NCBI RefSeq assembly: GCF_000615805.1
Contig: NZ_BAMJ01000003.1
Location: 1 to 64,000, forward strand
Length of the DNA: 64,000 bases
Source: Latilactobacillus fuchuensis DSM 14340 = JCM 11249
GTDB taxonomy: Bacteria; Bacillota; Bacilli; Lactobacillales; Lactobacillaceae
Direction of reading: 5' to 3'
A model generated the notes under the pieces. It made no database searches. It worked only from the letters and a program-made list of their open reading frames with translations, and was not told the DNA's origin. The translations under genes were made by a program, and so were the position numbers. Of this stretch, positions 46,453 through 58,766 are shown one piece after another. Numbering within the stretch: position 1 is the first letter of the stretch; each line of letters starts with the position of its first letter.

Positions 46453-47757
46453 ATGACAAAATCAGCTTTTAGAAACCCAGACGCCGTATTAGACGTCGAC
46501 GAACGACCAAGTACCGGGAAATGGATTGGTTTATCCATCCAGCATATGTTTGCAATGTTTGGCTCAACCGTCCTAGTCCCAATCTTAGTTGGTTTAAATC
46601 CCGGAATTGCGTTATTCAGTTCAGGGGTCGGCACGTTAATGTACATCATGATTACCAAAGGTAAAATTCCAGCTTACATGGGTTCCAGCTTTTCATTCAT
46701 CGTACCGATGTTGGCCTTGATGAAAACAACCGGTTATCCCGGAATTGCGCAAGGGACAATGGCCGTTGGTGCAGTTTACCTGATTGTTTCAGTCATCGTC
46801 GGATTGATTGGTTCAAAATGGATTGATAAAGCCTTACCGCCGATTGTGGTGGGACCCATTGTGATGGTCATCGGCTTATCTTTAGCGGGGACCGCGGCTA
46901 AACAAGCCACTATTAATAGCGCTGGTGATTATGATTTAAAATTCTTCGCGGTCGCACTCATCACCTTACTGATTACGATTGCCTTCAATATGTATTTAAA
47001 AGGGTTCATGAGCCTAATTCCAATCCTTCTCGGAATCGTTTGCGGCTACGTTGTCGCGGTTTTGTTCGGGATTGTTGATTTCCAACCGGTGATGGAAGCG
47101 GCTTGGTTCAAACTACCGGATTTCCAAATTCCATTTGTCACTTATAAACCAGGCTTGTACTGGGGGGCGATTCTCAGCATGGCACCCATCGCCTTTGTTA
47201 CCATGACAGAACACATGGGCCATATCATGGTCCTCAACAAATTAACCAAACGGAACTTCTTTAAAGATCCAGGCCTACACCGGACATTAGCCGGTGATGG
47301 GACAGCCTCGATTATTGCAGCTTTCTTCGGAGGCCCGCCCGTGACGAGTTACGGTGAAAATATCGGCGTCTTAGCCATCACGAAAGTGCACAGTGTCTGG
47401 GTACTGGGTGGGGCAGCCTTCTTCGCCATCATCTTCGGTTTCATCGGTAAATTGAGCGCCTTAATCCAAAGTATCCCCTCACCAGTTATCGGTGGGATTA
47501 GCTTCTTACTTTTCGGAGTGATTGCATCAAGTGGTTTACGGGTTTTAATCGATAACCAAGTTGATTTTGATAAGAAACGGAATTTAATGATTGGGTCATC
47601 AATCTTAGTCATCGGGATTGGCAACGCCTATCTCCAACTCGGCCAATACCAATTCTCTGGCTTAGCCATTGCGACTGTTTTAGGCATTGCCTTAAACTTA
47701 ATCTTACCGCAAAAAGCTAAAAGTGAAATCGAATTGGAGGCGCAACAAAATGCCTAA
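46453..47757 (+). CDS. pyrP: Uracil permease
   Basis: A uracil-proton symporter of the NCS2 family, 434 aa, with about 14 membrane segments. The family signature region includes [16 protein letters not shown] near residues 28-43, [11 protein letters not shown] near 75 and the conserved [10 protein letters not shown] near 253 with the substrate-binding Glu. [15 protein letters not shown] near 293 matches the uracil-specific branch. It lies between attenuator 2 and pyrB, whose start overlaps its stop. Uptake is thus coordinated with synthesis. Confidence 0.95.
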   Translation: MTKSAFRNPDAVLDVDERPSTGKWIGLSIQHMFAMFGSTVLVPILVGLNPGIALFSSGVGTLMYIMITKGKIPAYMGSSFSFIVPMLALMKTTGYPGIAQGTMAVGAVYLIVSVIVGLIGSKWIDKALPPIVVGPIVMVIGLSLAGTAAKQATINSAGDYDLKFFAVALITLLITIAFNMYLKGFMSLIPILLGIVCGYVVAVLFGIVDFQPVMEAAWFKLPDFQIPFVTYKPGLYWGAILSMAPIAFVTMTEHMGHIMVLNKLTKRNFFKDPGLHRTLAGDGTASIIAAFFGGPPVTSYGENIGVLAITKVHSVWVLGGAAFFAIIFGFIGKLSALIQSIPSPVIGGISFLLFGVIASSGLRVLIDNQVDFDKKRNLMIGSSILVIGIGNAYLQLGQYQFSGLAIATVLGIALNLILPQKAKSEIELEAQQNA

Positions 47758-48688
47758 CCAAGCAGCTTTAGTATCAGTCGAGCAATTAACCAATCAAGCC
47801 GTTTTAACGTTAATTGAACGGGCTGAAGCGTTTAAAGCCGGGGCAAGGTGCCAACTGACCCGACCAGTCTATGCAATGAATCTATTCTTTGAAAACAGTA
47901 CGCGCACTAAGACCAGCTTTGACATGGCTGAACGGCAGTTAGGCTTATCAGTCCTACCATTCGAAGTTGAAACCAGTTCTGTTAGTAAAGGTGAGACGCT
48001 AAGTGATACACTGAAGACAGTTCAAGCCATCGGTGTCGATCTCGTCACGATTCGCCATTCGCAAGATGCTTATTACAAACCATTATTAGCAGATCCAAAC
48101 TTCCACATGGCCTTGGCCAATGCCGGTGATGTCAGTGGCCAACATCCCTCACAATGTCTACTGGATGTCATGACGATTTATGAGGAATTTGGCCACTTTG
48201 AAGGGCTCAAAATTGTGATTTGCGGTGACTTAACGCATTCGCGGGTTGCGCGTTCGAACATGCAACTTTTACACCGCTTAGGCGCACAACTCTATTTCGC
48301 GGGACCCGCAGAATGGTTTACTGCTGAGTTTGAACAATATGGGCAACATGTTGCACTCGATGACATCTTGGCCGAAGTCGACGTGGTCATGTTACTCAGA
48401 ATTCAACACGAACGGTTCCAATCAGCCGCACCGATGACCGACCAACAATTCCACGATGCTTACGGGTTAACGAATGAGCGGGCCGCTAAATTAGCACCGC
48501 ACGCCATTTGGTTACACCCAGCACCAGTCAACCGCGACGTTGAAATTGCGGATCAATTAGTAGAAGCACCACAATCAAGAATTTTTAAGCAAATGCATAA
48601 CGGCATGTACATGCGGATGGCAATTATCGAACAATTATTACAACAAAAAGGCTTAATTCGGGGGTCAGAAAATGTATCGATTAATTAA
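47750..48688 (+). CDS. pyrB: Aspartate carbamoyltransferase catalytic subunit
   Basis: Forms carbamoyl aspartate from carbamoyl phosphate and aspartate. It has 312 aa. The carbamoyl-phosphate-binding STRTKTSF is near residue 48. [11 protein letters not shown] near 80 and [12 protein letters not shown] near 130 are typical, and the aspartate-binding LRIQHER near 217 is present. There is no regulatory chain (pyrI), as usual in Firmicutes. ATG 47750 follows TTGGAGG within the end of pyrP; an upstream in-frame start at 47723 would overlap that site. It overlaps pyrC by 17 bases. Confidence 0.95.
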   Translation: MPNQAALVSVEQLTNQAVLTLIERAEAFKAGARCQLTRPVYAMNLFFENSTRTKTSFDMAERQLGLSVLPFEVETSSVSKGETLSDTLKTVQAIGVDLVTIRHSQDAYYKPLLADPNFHMALANAGDVSGQHPSQCLLDVMTIYEEFGHFEGLKIVICGDLTHSRVARSNMQLLHRLGAQLYFAGPAEWFTAEFEQYGQHVALDDILAEVDVVMLLRIQHERFQSAAPMTDQQFHDAYGLTNERAAKLAPHAIWLHPAPVNRDVEIADQLVEAPQSRIFKQMHNGMYMRMAIIEQLLQQKGLIRGSENVSIN

Positions 48689-49961
48689 AAACGGTCAAGT
48701 ATTAGTAGACTCAAAACTGGTTAAACAAGATATTGCACTTAACGAAGAGGGGCTAATTATAGCAATCGAATCAACCATTAGCACCGCTGATTATGAACCG
48801 GCGACCATTTTTGACGCACAAGGTCATTTCGTTAGCCCAGGCTTAATTGATGGCCACGTACATTTCAGAGATCCGGGTTTCACGGATAAGGAAACGTTAG
48901 TCACTGGCAGTCACGCCGCAGTTCACGGTGGTTTTACCAGCGTGATTGCGATGCCAAATTTAAACCCGGTTCCCGATAACATTGCGGATTTTAAAACATT
49001 AGTTGGCCGTAACGCGACAGAAACGGTCAGTCATACGTATCAATTCGCACCCATCACCAACGGTTTGACTGAAGAACAACTGGTTGAGATGCCCGCGTTT
49101 AAAGCCGCTGGCGCCGTTGGTTTCACAAATGACGGTCACGGTGTCCAAACCGCCCAAACCATGTATCTCGCCATGCAACAAGCGCAAGCCCTTGATTTAC
49201 CAATCGTCGCCCACGTTGAGGACATGTCTCTAGTCAACGGCGGGGTTTTACACGATGGCGCAGCCGCTAAACGGTTGAACTTTCCTGGGATTCCAAGTGT
49301 TAGTGAATCCGCTCAAGTCGCACGGGATATCGAACTCGCCCGCGCAACCAGGGTTCACTACCATATCTGTCATATTTCGACGAAAGAAACGGTCGCATTG
49401 GTCCGCCGCGCTAAAGCCGATGGGGTCAACGTGACTTGCGAAGTCTCACCACACCATTTATTACTGGATGATTCGATGATTACAACTGATAACGCCATGT
49501 TCAAGATGAATCCGCCACTGCGTAGTTTAGCGGATCGGCAAAGTTTATGGGCCGGCCTGTTAGATGGTACGATCGATATCGTCGCGACCGACCACGCTCC
49601 CCATACTGCGGCTGAAAAAGCGCAGTCGATTCAAAAAGCACCCTTTGGGATTGTCGGTAGCGAAACCGCCTTTAGCTTGCTCTACACAAACCTTGTGGTC
49701 AACGGACCCTTTAGTTTGAGCCAATTAATCGACTGGTTGGTGGTCAATCCGGCTCAATTGTTCAACTTAAAGCAGGCGGGGCAACTCAACGTCGGTGATT
49801 TAGCCGATATCGCCATCTTTGATTTAGAAACGCCGACCACCATTCAAGCCACTGATTTTCAATCGAAAGGGCGTAACACACCTTTCATCGGTGCCACTGT
49901 TTTAGGAACGACCGTCTTAACCTTGGTTGCCGGTCAAACAGCTTATCAAAGGAGCGAATAA
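48672..49961 (+). CDS. pyrC: Dihydroorotase
   Basis: A class I (Firmicutes PyrC type) amidohydrolase that cyclises carbamoyl aspartate to dihydroorotate. It has 429 aa. The zinc-binding [15 protein letters not shown] is near residues 60-74. Further ligand positions are HVEDMS near 180, HICHIST near 233 and the catalytic Asp in ATDHAPHT near 305-312. Its start lies within pyrB. Three bases separate its stop from carA, so translation is probably coupled throughout this part of the operon. Confidence 0.95.
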   Translation: MYRLIKNGQVLVDSKLVKQDIALNEEGLIIAIESTISTADYEPATIFDAQGHFVSPGLIDGHVHFRDPGFTDKETLVTGSHAAVHGGFTSVIAMPNLNPVPDNIADFKTLVGRNATETVSHTYQFAPITNGLTEEQLVEMPAFKAAGAVGFTNDGHGVQTAQTMYLAMQQAQALDLPIVAHVEDMSLVNGGVLHDGAAAKRLNFPGIPSVSESAQVARDIELARATRVHYHICHISTKETVALVRRAKADGVNVTCEVSPHHLLLDDSMITTDNAMFKMNPPLRSLADRQSLWAGLLDGTIDIVATDHAPHTAAEKAQSIQKAPFGIVGSETAFSLLYTNLVVNGPFSLSQLIDWLVVNPAQLFNLKQAGQLNVGDLADIAIFDLETPTTIQATDFQSKGRNTPFIGATVLGTTVLTLVAGQTAYQRSE

Positions 49962-49964
49962 TAA

Positions 49965-51041
49965 ATGAAACGTTATCTGATATTAGAAGATGGTAGTGTC
50001 TTTAGCGGATTTGGCTTTGGCGCACCCACTATTACAACCGGCGAAATTGTGTTTAATACCGGGATGAGTGGTTACCAAGAAACCATTACCGATCAATCTT
50101 ATAATGGTCAAATTATCACTTTTACATACCCGTTGATTGGTAATTACGGGGTCAATCGTGATGATTTCGAATCAATTACGCCAACTTGTAAAGGGGTGGT
50201 CGTTCACGAAGTGCCTCGGCTAGCCAATAATTGGCGCATGAACATGAGCTTAGATGATTTCTTGAAACGAAAGGGGATTCCCGGTATTTCGGGTGTTGAT
50301 ACCCGCGCTTTAACCCGGCGTTTACGCAATAAAGGCACCATGAAAGCCAGTATCGTTGATGCGGCTGACGACCACGCTTTTGACCAACTGAAAGCTTTGG
50401 TCTTACCTAAAAACCAAGTTCAACAAGTTTCAACCGCTAAACCTTATCCGAGTCCCGCAACCGGACGCAACATTGTCGTCGTTGATTTCGGCTTGAAGCA
50501 CAGTATTTTACGCGAATTATCAAAACGTAATTGTAATTTAACGGTCTTACCCTACAACGCAACGGCCGAAGATATCCTGAGCTTAGATCCAGACGGCGTC
50601 ATGCTAACTAACGGCCCTGGAGATCCAGAAGATGTGCCAGAAGCCATCACGATGATTCAAGGGATCCAAGGCAAGGTCCCGATTTTTGGGATTTGTTTAG
50701 GCCACCAGTTATTCGCACTCGCTAACGGTGCCGAAACTTACAAGATGAAGTTCGGCCATCGCGGTTTTAACCATCCCGTTCGCGAAGTCGCAACCAACCG
50801 GATTGATTTTACATCTCAAAATCACGGCTATGCAGTCGCTGCGGATTCAATTGATAACGATCGGTTATTGGTGACCCATATTGAAATCAATGACCAAACG
50901 GTTGAAGGGCTACGCCACCGTCAATTCCCAGCCTTTTCAGTGCAGTTCCATCCAGACGCTGCCCCTGGTCCCCACGATGCCGTTCATTTGTTCGACGAAT
51001 TCATGGATATGATTGACGATTTTAATCGACGCGAAAAATAA
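49965..51041 (+). CDS. carA: Carbamoyl-phosphate synthase small (glutaminase) subunit
   Basis: Supplies ammonia from glutamine to CarB. It has 358 aa. The N-terminal domain begins [17 protein letters not shown]. The class I glutaminase has its nucleophile Cys in [15 protein letters not shown] near 241 and the catalytic His in [11 protein letters not shown] near 325. In most CarA proteins that segment is HPEASPGP with Glu as third triad residue; here it is Asp. Its position in the pyr operon indicates the pyrimidine-regulated copy (pyrAA). A separate arginine-linked copy may exist elsewhere. Confidence 0.95.
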   Translation: MKRYLILEDGSVFSGFGFGAPTITTGEIVFNTGMSGYQETITDQSYNGQIITFTYPLIGNYGVNRDDFESITPTCKGVVVHEVPRLANNWRMNMSLDDFLKRKGIPGISGVDTRALTRRLRNKGTMKASIVDAADDHAFDQLKALVLPKNQVQQVSTAKPYPSPATGRNIVVVDFGLKHSILRELSKRNCNLTVLPYNATAEDILSLDPDGVMLTNGPGDPEDVPEAITMIQGIQGKVPIFGICLGHQLFALANGAETYKMKFGHRGFNHPVREVATNRIDFTSQNHGYAVAADSIDNDRLLVTHIEINDQTVEGLRHRQFPAFSVQFHPDAAPGPHDAVHLFDEFMDMIDDFNRREK

Positions 51042-51061
51042 GAAAAAAAGGGGTTTTAAAG

Positions 51062-54000
51062 ATGCCAAAAAGAACCGACATTCAAAAAATATTAGTGATT
51101 GGCTCTGGTCCGATTGTGATTGGTCAAGCCGCTGAATTTGATTATTCAGGCACCCAAGCCTGCTTAGCGTTAAAAGAAGAAGGGTATCAAGTTGTTTTAA
51201 TTAACTCCAACCCCGCGACGATTATGACCGATCAAGCGATTGCTGACACGGTTTATATCGAACCCATCACTTTGGATTTTGTTACCCAAATCTTGCGTAA
51301 AGAATTGCCAGATGCGATTTTACCAACCTTGGGAGGTCAAACCGGTTTGAACATGGCCCTCGAACTCGCTAATTCAGGATTACTAGCTGAACTCGACATC
51401 GAATTATTAGGGACCAAGTTAAGCGCGATTGACCAAGCCGAAGATCGTGAATTATTCAAAAACTTAATGAACCAATTAAACGAACCGATTCCCGAATCAG
51501 CGATTGCCCATTCATTAGACGAAGCACAAACTTTCGTCAACGAAACAGGGTATCCCGTGATTATTCGCCCGGCCTTTACGCTTGGCGGAACGGGTGGCGG
51601 GATTGCAGAAAATCCGACCCAACTCGAAACTATCGTAGCTAACGGCCTGAGCTTATCACCAGTCGGCCAAGTCTTAGTCGAACAAAGTATCGCTGGCTAT
51701 AAAGAAATCGAATTTGAAGTGATGCGCGATCGCAACGATAACGCACTTGTTGTTTGTAACATGGAAAATTTCGATCCCGTTGGTATTCATACGGGAGATT
51801 CAATTGTTCTAGCGCCCGTTCAGACCTTAAGTGACCGTGAAGTCCAAATGTTGCGGGATGCTTCTTTAAAAATTATCCGCGCTTTAAAAATCGAAGGGGG
51901 TTGTAACGTTCAACTCGCACTCGATCCACATAGCGAACGGTATTACATTATCGAAGTTAATCCACGGGTTAGTCGTTCATCGGCCTTAGCTTCTAAAGCG
52001 ACCGGTTATCCAATTGCCAAGATGGCCGCTAAAATTGCGATTGGTTTAACTTTAGATGAGATTCATAATCCGATTACCGGGACCACTTACGCGCAATTCG
52101 AACCGATGCTTGATTACGTGGTCGCTAAAATTCCCCGCTGGCCTTTTGATAAATTCAACAAAGGTGATCGCCGTTTAGGCACCCAAATGAAGGCAACTGG
52201 CGAAGTGATGGCAATTGGCCGGAATATCGAAGAAGCGCTCTTAAAAGCGGTCCGGTCTCTCGAAATTGATACTGAACATCTGATTGAACCCGCCTTAACC
52301 GCCGTCAGCGATAACGATTTAGTGCAACGGATTATTCATCCGCAAGACGATCGCCTTTTCTACCTGGCTGAAGCGCTCCGTCGCGGCTATTCAATTCAAG
52401 AACTAGCTGAATTAACGAAAATTGATTTATTCTTCTTAGATAAATTGAGTCACATCGTGGAATTAGAAGAACAATTGCGTACCGATAAAGGTGATATTGA
52501 ATTACTCGAAATCGCCAAGAAAAACGGGTTTGCCGATAGCGAAATTGCTAGTCTTTGGCAAATCACCACCGCCCAAGTTCGCAAATTGCGGCAGGAAAGT
52601 GGGATTCTACCAGTCTACAAGATGGTGGACACTTGTGCGGCCGAATTTGAATCACAAACACCGTATTATTACGCGACCTACGAACAAGAAAACGAGAGTA
52701 TCGTGACTAAGAAGCCCTCAATCTTAGTGATTGGTTCTGGTCCGATTCGGATTGGGCAAGGGGTCGAATTCGATTACGCCACCGTCCACTGTGTTCAAGC
52801 CATTCAAAAAGCGGGTTACGAAGCGATTATTATGAATAGTAATCCTGAGACGGTTTCAACCGACTTTTCAATTTCGGATAAGTTGTACTTTGAACCATTA
52901 ACGTTAGAAGATGTCTTAAACGTGATTGATCTTGAAAAACCAGAAGGTGTGATTGTTCAATTCGGTGGTCAAACCGCGATTAATCTGGCTGAACCGTTAT
53001 CCGAAAATAGCGTTAAGATTTTAGGAACGAGTGTTGAGAGTTTAAACCGCGCCGAAGATCGCGATTTGTTCGATCAATTAATCACCGAATTAAAGATTCC
53101 ACAACCAGTTGGTGCCACTGCGACCAATACACCAGATGCCATCGAAATCGCCGAACGAATTGGTTATCCCGTCTTAATTCGGCCTAGCTTTGTCCTCGGC
53201 GGTCGTGCAATGGAAATTGTGCATACCACTGAAGATTTAAAACACTATATGCAAGAAGCCGTTAAAGTTTCCGATGATCATCCCGTTTTAATCGACCGCT
53301 ACCTAATGGGTAAAGAATGTGAAGTCGATGCGATTTGTGACGGTCATGAAGTCTTAATCCCAGGGATTATGGAACATATCGAACGCGCCGGCGTCCATTC
53401 CGGTGATTCAATGGCGGTTTACCCCCCACAAAACTTAACCAATCAACAAAAGCAAACAATCGTTGAATACGCAACAAAGCTCTGTTTAGCCCTCGATTGT
53501 CGTGGCTTGCTCAACATTCAATTCATCATTCAAAACGACGAAGTCTACGTGATTGAAGTCAATCCACGGGCCAGTCGAACCGTCCCATTCTTAAGTAAGG
53601 TCACTAAGATTCCGATGGCCCAATTAGCCACGCAATTAATCTTAGGCAGTACCTTAGCCGAATTAAAGAGTCCGACCGGGTTATTACCAGCCGGCCCACT
53701 GATTCACGTCAAAGCACCCGTTTTCTCATTCTCGAAATTAACCCGCGTTGATAGTTTGCTCGGGCCTGAAATGAAATCAACTGGTGAAGTCATGGGCACC
53801 GATGTCACGATGCAAAAGGCGCTCTATAAAGCGTTTGAAGCCAGTGGCATGCATTTACCAAATCACGGGAACGTCTTGATGACGGTCACTAACCAAGATA
53901 AAGCCCAAGCCCTTGAATTAGCGAAACGCTTTAGAGAAGTGGGTTATCAAATTTTAGCGACACCGGGGACGACGCAAGAGTTTAAAGCAGCCGGCATTCC

Positions 54001-54244
54001 AGTACGCCAAGTGTCTAAGATTGCGGCCACGTCCGGCGAATTATTAGACCGGATTAAGGCTGGCCAAGTGCAACTCGTGATTAATACCACGGGTTTAAAC
54101 GAAGCACCGCAAGTCTCTAAAGACAGCATCGTCATTCGTCAAACAGCGATTGAACACGGCATTCCGTTATTAACCTCGTTAGATACGACAGCGGCGATTC
54201 TAACCGTCTTAGAATCACAATCGTTAATGACCCAACCACTTTAG
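51062..54244 (+). CDS. carB: Carbamoyl-phosphate synthase large subunit
   Basis: Makes carbamoyl phosphate from bicarbonate, ammonia and two ATP. It has 1,060 aa, normal for Gram-positive CarB. It contains two homologous ATP-grasp halves, the first starting [22 protein letters not shown] near residue 9 and the second [20 protein letters not shown] near 551. The phosphate and metal-binding loops FTLGGTGGG near 172 and [15 protein letters not shown] and EVNPRASRT are intact. The C-terminal MGS-like allosteric domain covers about 930-1055 (UMP regulation in the family). AAAGGGG precedes the ATG. Confidence 0.97.
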   Translation: MPKRTDIQKILVIGSGPIVIGQAAEFDYSGTQACLALKEEGYQVVLINSNPATIMTDQAIADTVYIEPITLDFVTQILRKELPDAILPTLGGQTGLNMALELANSGLLAELDIELLGTKLSAIDQAEDRELFKNLMNQLNEPIPESAIAHSLDEAQTFVNETGYPVIIRPAFTLGGTGGGIAENPTQLETIVANGLSLSPVGQVLVEQSIAGYKEIEFEVMRDRNDNALVVCNMENFDPVGIHTGDSIVLAPVQTLSDREVQMLRDASLKIIRALKIEGGCNVQLALDPHSERYYIIEVNPRVSRSSALASKATGYPIAKMAAKIAIGLTLDEIHNPITGTTYAQFEPMLDYVVAKIPRWPFDKFNKGDRRLGTQMKATGEVMAIGRNIEEALLKAVRSLEIDTEHLIEPALTAVSDNDLVQRIIHPQDDRLFYLAEALRRGYSIQELAELTKIDLFFLDKLSHIVELEEQLRTDKGDIELLEIAKKNGFADSEIASLWQITTAQVRKLRQESGILPVYKMVDTCAAEFESQTPYYYATYEQENESIVTKKPSILVIGSGPIRIGQGVEFDYATVHCVQAIQKAGYEAIIMNSNPETVSTDFSISDKLYFEPLTLEDVLNVIDLEKPEGVIVQFGGQTAINLAEPLSENSVKILGTSVESLNRAEDRDLFDQLITELKIPQPVGATATNTPDAIEIAERIGYPVLIRPSFVLGGRAMEIVHTTEDLKHYMQEAVKVSDDHPVLIDRYLMGKECEVDAICDGHEVLIPGIMEHIERAGVHSGDSMAVYPPQNLTNQQKQTIVEYATKLCLALDCRGLLNIQFIIQNDEVYVIEVNPRASRTVPFLSKVTKIPMAQLATQLILGSTLAELKSPTGLLPAGPLIHVKAPVFSFSKLTRVDSLLGPEMKSTGEVMGTDVTMQKALYKAFEASGMHLPNHGNVLMTVTNQDKAQALELAKRFREVGYQILATPGTTQEFKAAGIPVRQVSKIAATSGELLDRIKAGQVQLVINTTGLNEAPQVSKDSIVIRQTAIEHGIPLLTSLDTTAAILTVLESQSLMTQPL

Positions 54245-54310
54245 TCTTTCCAAGAGTCAGCAAGTGATTGCTGGCTTTTATTACATAAAATTTAGAGGAG
54301 TCGACGTTTA

Positions 54311-55096
54311 TTGTCAGTAGAAGCTATTTTAACCATTCAACACCAAACCCAAATTGCACCGAATATCTATGAATTATGTTTAGCGGGAAGCATGGCTGAA
54401 CAACCGGTCACGCCAGGCCAATTTGTCGATATCAAAATCCCGAGTGATGCCTTATTATTGCGTCGACCATTTGGTGTCGCTAAAGTGGATACGCAGCAAA
54501 AGACGATGACGTTACTCTATCGGGTCGTCGGCGAAGGGACCACGATTTTAAGTCAGGCACCAGTTGGGACTGAACTATCGGTCTTAGGACCACTAGGGAG
54601 TGGCTATCCGATTGCACAATTACAGTCCGGTCAAAAGGCCCTAATCATCGGTGGGGGAACCGGGATTCCACCCTTGTATGAATTATCGCGGCAATTAGTC
54701 GCTAAAGGCGTTCAAGTCCAACATCTGTTCGGGTTTGCAACCCAATCTGCGATTTTTTACCAATCTGAATTCGAAGCATTAGGCCCGACCGCCTATGCGA
54801 CTAACGACGGTTCTTACGGCTATCAAGGCCACATTGGCTTATTACTAGACGCGCAGTTTGCCGATGCTTTGACGACTTATGATGCAATCTACGCCTGCGG
54901 GCCAAAAGGGCTGTTGATGGCGGTTGATAATCGTTTCGCCGAGCATCCCAACGCTTATATCTCGTTAGAAGAACGGATGGCCTGTGGGATTGGTGCTTGT
55001 TACGCTTGTGTCACTAAACTTAGAAGTAACCCGGAAGTTCAATTAAAAATATGTGATGACGGTCCCGTCTTCAAAACAAATGAGGTGTTGATTTAA
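54311..55096 (+). CDS. pyrK: Dihydroorotate dehydrogenase B electron-transfer subunit
   Basis: Passes electrons from the PyrD flavin to NAD+. It has 261 aa. An FAD-binding ferredoxin-reductase-like domain covers about 1-100 (LLLRRPFGVAKV near 49), then an NAD-binding domain with IIGGGTGIPPLYEL near 112. The [2Fe-2S] cluster cysteines are in CGIGACYACVTKL near 222-233 and KICDDGPVF near 243. The start is TTG 54311 after AGAGGAG. It abuts pyrD, and the pair forms the NAD-linked type 1B enzyme. Confidence 0.94.
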   Translation: MSVEAILTIQHQTQIAPNIYELCLAGSMAEQPVTPGQFVDIKIPSDALLLRRPFGVAKVDTQQKTMTLLYRVVGEGTTILSQAPVGTELSVLGPLGSGYPIAQLQSGQKALIIGGGTGIPPLYELSRQLVAKGVQVQHLFGFATQSAIFYQSEFEALGPTAYATNDGSYGYQGHIGLLLDAQFADALTTYDAIYACGPKGLLMAVDNRFAEHPNAYISLEERMACGIGACYACVTKLRSNPEVQLKICDDGPVFKTNEVLI

Positions 55097-56016
<920 letters not shown>

Positions 56017-56018
56017 AG

Positions 56019-56735
56019 ATGACAAAACCACTGATTATTGCGTTAGATTTTCCAGATTGGCCCACAGCTGAAGCCTTTTTAGACCAATTTCCAAAAGGTG
56101 AACATTTGTTCGTAAAGGTTGGCATGGAATTATTCTACAAAACTGGTCCTGATGTCATTCGGGCGCTCAAAGCGCGGGGGCATCGGATTTTCTTAGATTT
56201 AAAACTGCATGATATTCCGAATACCGTTCATAGTGCCTTAACAGTGATCGGCCAATTAGGCGTCGATTACACAACGATTCACGCTGCTGGGGGTAGTGAA
56301 ATGTTGCAAGCCGGGGTTGCTGGTTTAAAAGCGGGGGCCACAAAAGCACAGGTCAAGCCTGCTAAATTGCTAGCCATTACGCAATTGACCTCAACCAGTC
56401 AAAGCCAAATGCAAACTGAACAACTCGTTCAAGCGACTTTACCCGAATCAGTCACGAATTACGCACAAATCGCGCAACAGGCTGGTTGTGATGGCGTCGT
56501 TTGTTCTGTTCAAGAAGTACCGTTAATCCACGCGCAAACTGGAATCGACTTTGACTGTGTCACACCAGGGATTCGGCCAGCCACTAGTCAAACTAACGAT
56601 CAAAAACGGTCAGCAACACCATTGGCAGCTGCGCAAGCTGGTAGTAGTGCCATTGTGATCGGTCGGCCAATTACCCAAGCCACTAATCCGTATCAGGCTT
56701 ATCAAACAATCAAAGCAGAATGGGAGCAAAAATAA
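56019..56735 (+). CDS. pyrF: Orotidine-5'-phosphate decarboxylase
   Basis: Converts OMP to UMP. It has 238 aa with a TIM-barrel fold. The catalytic tetrad lies in FLDLKLHDIPNTV at about residues 58-70, preceded by FVKVGMELFY near 31. The phosphate-binding C-terminal loop is VTPGIRPATSQTNDQKR near 185-201 and VIGRPITQATNP near 212. The stop codon shares a base with the pyrE start (TAATG), so the last two enzymes of UMP synthesis are translationally coupled. Confidence 0.96.
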   Translation: MTKPLIIALDFPDWPTAEAFLDQFPKGEHLFVKVGMELFYKTGPDVIRALKARGHRIFLDLKLHDIPNTVHSALTVIGQLGVDYTTIHAAGGSEMLQAGVAGLKAGATKAQVKPAKLLAITQLTSTSQSQMQTEQLVQATLPESVTNYAQIAQQAGCDGVVCSVQEVPLIHAQTGIDFDCVTPGIRPATSQTNDQKRSATPLAAAQAGSSAIVIGRPITQATNPYQAYQTIKAEWEQK

Positions 56736-57373
56736 TGACAGAAATCGCTAAAGAAGTCGCACAAGCCTTAATTGATATTCAAGCCGTGAGTCTAAGTCCA
56801 AATGACCCTTTTACGTGGGCCAGTGGCTTAAAGAGCCCGATTTATTGTGATAATCGGTTAACTATCGGCTATCCTAAAGTCCGCCGACTAATCGCTGAAC
56901 AGTTAGCCAAGGCGATTCATGATCAATATCCAGACGTTGAAGTGATTGCGGGGACTGCGACGGCGGGGATTCCACACGCCGCTTGGGTGGCTGAATTATT
57001 GAACTTACCTTTGGTCTATATCCGGTCTAAACCCAAGGATCACGGTCAGGGGCGCCAAATTGAAGGGCCGTTTAAAGCCGGTCAAAAAATGGTGCTCATT
57101 GATGATTTAATTTCAACCGGTGGTAGCGTGCTCCAAGCCGCACACGCCGCGCAAAAAGAGGGCGCCGATGTTTTAGGTGTTTTCGGGATTTTCTCATATC
57201 AGTTAGCCGCTGGCAAAAAGAATTTTACAGAGGCGCAATTATCATTGACGACACTGTCGAATTTAGAAGCCTTATTAGCGATTGCCCAAGAAGCCGACGA
57301 TTTAACGGCTGAACAACTGCAATCACTACAAACATGGCGTCAAGACCCACAAGCGTGGTCAGATCAACATTAA
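56735..57373 (+). CDS. pyrE: Orotate phosphoribosyltransferase
   Basis: Forms OMP from orotate and PRPP. It has 212 aa. The PRPP-binding motif is KMVLIDDLISTGGSVLQAA near residues 115-133. The family loop YIRSKPKDHGQGRQIEG near 90 carries the catalytic Lys. The start ATG 56735 lies within the pyrF stop and gives the usual N-terminus; an upstream in-frame ATG at 56720 is inside pyrF. It is the last gene of the operon and is followed by a strong terminator. Confidence 0.96.
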   Translation: MTEIAKEVAQALIDIQAVSLSPNDPFTWASGLKSPIYCDNRLTIGYPKVRRLIAEQLAKAIHDQYPDVEVIAGTATAGIPHAAWVAELLNLPLVYIRSKPKDHGQGRQIEGPFKAGQKMVLIDDLISTGGSVLQAAHAAQKEGADVLGVFGIFSYQLAAGKKNFTEAQLSLTTLSNLEALLAIAQEADDLTAEQLQSLQTWRQDPQAWSDQH

Positions 57374-57380
57374 TCGAATC

Positions 57381-57430
57381 AAAAAGCCTTAGATGAATGC
57401 GGATAAAAGCGCATCATTTAAGGCTTTTTT
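57381..57430 (+). terminator. Terminator of the pyr operon
   Basis: A long imperfect hairpin. Outer arms AAAAAGCCTTA (57381-57391) and TAAGGCTTTTT pair with an inner GATG/CATC stem, followed by a T run to 57430. Confidence 0.88.
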
Positions 57431-57512
57431 AATGCATAGATTGAAAAGAACCGTATCTTTAGTAGAATTAAATATGAAATACATAACTTTTTTTAAAAAT
57501 CTATCAAAAAGT

Positions 57513-57543
57513 TGTAACGAATCAGTCATTTTATGGATAGATG
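57513..57543 (+). promoter_or_regulatory. Candidate ECF-type autoregulated promoter
   Basis: TGTAAC (57513-57518) followed after 17 bases by GATAGATG (57536-57543), upstream of the sigma gene. The AAC core is common in ECF -35 elements. A conventional TATAAT promoter is not evident at this position. Tentative. Confidence 0.35.
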
Positions 57544-57575
57544 TATGATTATTAAATTAATAGCTAAGGAGGCCA

Positions 57576-58076
57576 ATGGTGAACACTGAAAAAATATATG
57601 AAGATTATGGCAAGTTTATCTTTCGGTATTTACTGACCCTAACCAAGAACGAACAACTTTCTGAAGAGTTAACGCAAGAAACATTTTATCAAGCATTAAA
57701 GTCTATTGATCATTTTGATAATAACGGTCAGGCAAAATTTTCGACTTGGTTGTGTCAAATTGCCAAGAATCTATGGTTACAGGAATTGAATCATCATCAA
57801 AAAAGAGCCCAATTGAATGAATCGTTGCTAGCAGATGACCCAATCACCAATAATTTAGAAGAAACTTTTTTCAAAAATGAAGCCAAGATTGCTTTTTTTA
57901 AACGGGCCCATCATCTAAGTGATAAGCACCGAGAAATCCTTTATCTAAGGTTACTGGGTAATTTATCCTTTAGAGAAATCGGTGCGGTGTTTGGTGAAAC
58001 TGAAAATTGGGCGCGAGTCACTTTTTATCGGGTCAAACAACAATTACGGAAGGATGAGACAGATAATGAATCATAA
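57576..58076 (+). CDS. ECF-type RNA polymerase sigma factor
   Basis: A 166 aa sigma-70 family protein with only regions 2 and 4. Region 2 covers about residues 8-75 (FIFRYLLTLTKNEQLSEELTQETF and FSTWLCQIAKNLW). Region 4 covers about 112-160 (LSDKHREILYLRLLGNLSFREIGAVFG). The AAGGAGG site lies three bases before ATG 57576 and six bases before GTG 57579, so the second could be the true start. The anti-sigma gene overlaps its end, and an ABC exporter follows. The arrangement resembles the Bacillus sigY-yxl operon, though orthology is not claimed. Confidence 0.9.
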   Translation: MVNTEKIYEDYGKFIFRYLLTLTKNEQLSEELTQETFYQALKSIDHFDNNGQAKFSTWLCQIAKNLWLQELNHHQKRAQLNESLLADDPITNNLEETFFKNEAKIAFFKRAHHLSDKHREILYLRLLGNLSFREIGAVFGETENWARVTFYRVKQQLRKDETDNES

Positions 58077-58746
58077 TCTATTTAAAGACTTAGTGCCAAA
58101 CTACCTGGAACATTTAACCAGTCAAGAAACGAATGAACAAATGAGCCAACATATGACGGAGTGTGAGGACTGCCGCCAGTTTCTCAATAGTATGCAAAAA
58201 GACTTAACGGTCACGGCGAATTCCGAAAGCAAGCAGGAAACGGTTGACATTGACGCGTTTAAAAAGGTAAAAACGCAACAACGGCGAAAAATAAGAACGA
58301 TTATTCTATCTCTTTTGACCCTGTTTATCGTCTTAATAGCTGGCTATTATTTTTTGTTTGTTCACATGTGGTTGGCCAACTCTAATGATGTCCAGCCAAC
58401 GATTACCCAACAAGGTAATGATATCACTCTGACTTTTGAAACTAAGAATAAGCATCGTTATTTAATGTTAATTAACAGCAGCCGACCGACAAAGGGCTAC
58501 CAGTATTCATTAAATATGTATGAAAAATGGAATGATTTTTCCAAGGCGAATACCATATTAAAGAAGGGGACGTCCGTGGACTATACTTTTTTGGATCGCA
58601 ACACATTATTATTACCTAAAGGCAAAGAATATAACGGTCAAAAATATCACTTAACCGATAAAGATGTCATTCGTATTAAGTATCGAGATAAAACCCAAAA
58701 GATTAAACTAACTGACTTATATGATTCCGCATCGAAGAAAAAATAA
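58066..58746 (+). CDS. Zinc-finger transmembrane anti-sigma factor
   Basis: A 226 aa protein. The N-terminal ZAS-type zinc-binding motif H-x3-C-x2-C is HMTECEDC near residues 26-33. A linker leads to one membrane segment at about 77-99, and the remaining 125 residues lie outside the cell. That exterior domain has alternating beta-type pattern and no motif I know. ATG 58066 is chosen because it puts the zinc finger at its usual place and overlaps the sigma stop codon; an upstream start at 57982 would lie deep within the sigma gene. It most likely holds the sigma factor inactive until an envelope signal arrives. Confidence 0.87.
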   Translation: MNHNLFKDLVPNYLEHLTSQETNEQMSQHMTECEDCRQFLNSMQKDLTVTANSESKQETVDIDAFKKVKTQQRRKIRTIILSLLTLFIVLIAGYYFLFVHMWLANSNDVQPTITQQGNDITLTFETKNKHRYLMLINSSRPTKGYQYSLNMYEKWNDFSKANTILKKGTSVDYTFLDRNTLLLPKGKEYNGQKYHLTDKDVIRIKYRDKTQKIKLTDLYDSASKKK

Positions 58747-58766
58747 CTTTGAGGAGGTCAATCCAT

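Noticed and set aside
46293-46658. Minus-strand frame over attenuator 2
   Set aside because: It overlaps a regulatory RNA and the pyrP start, and has no support as a protein.
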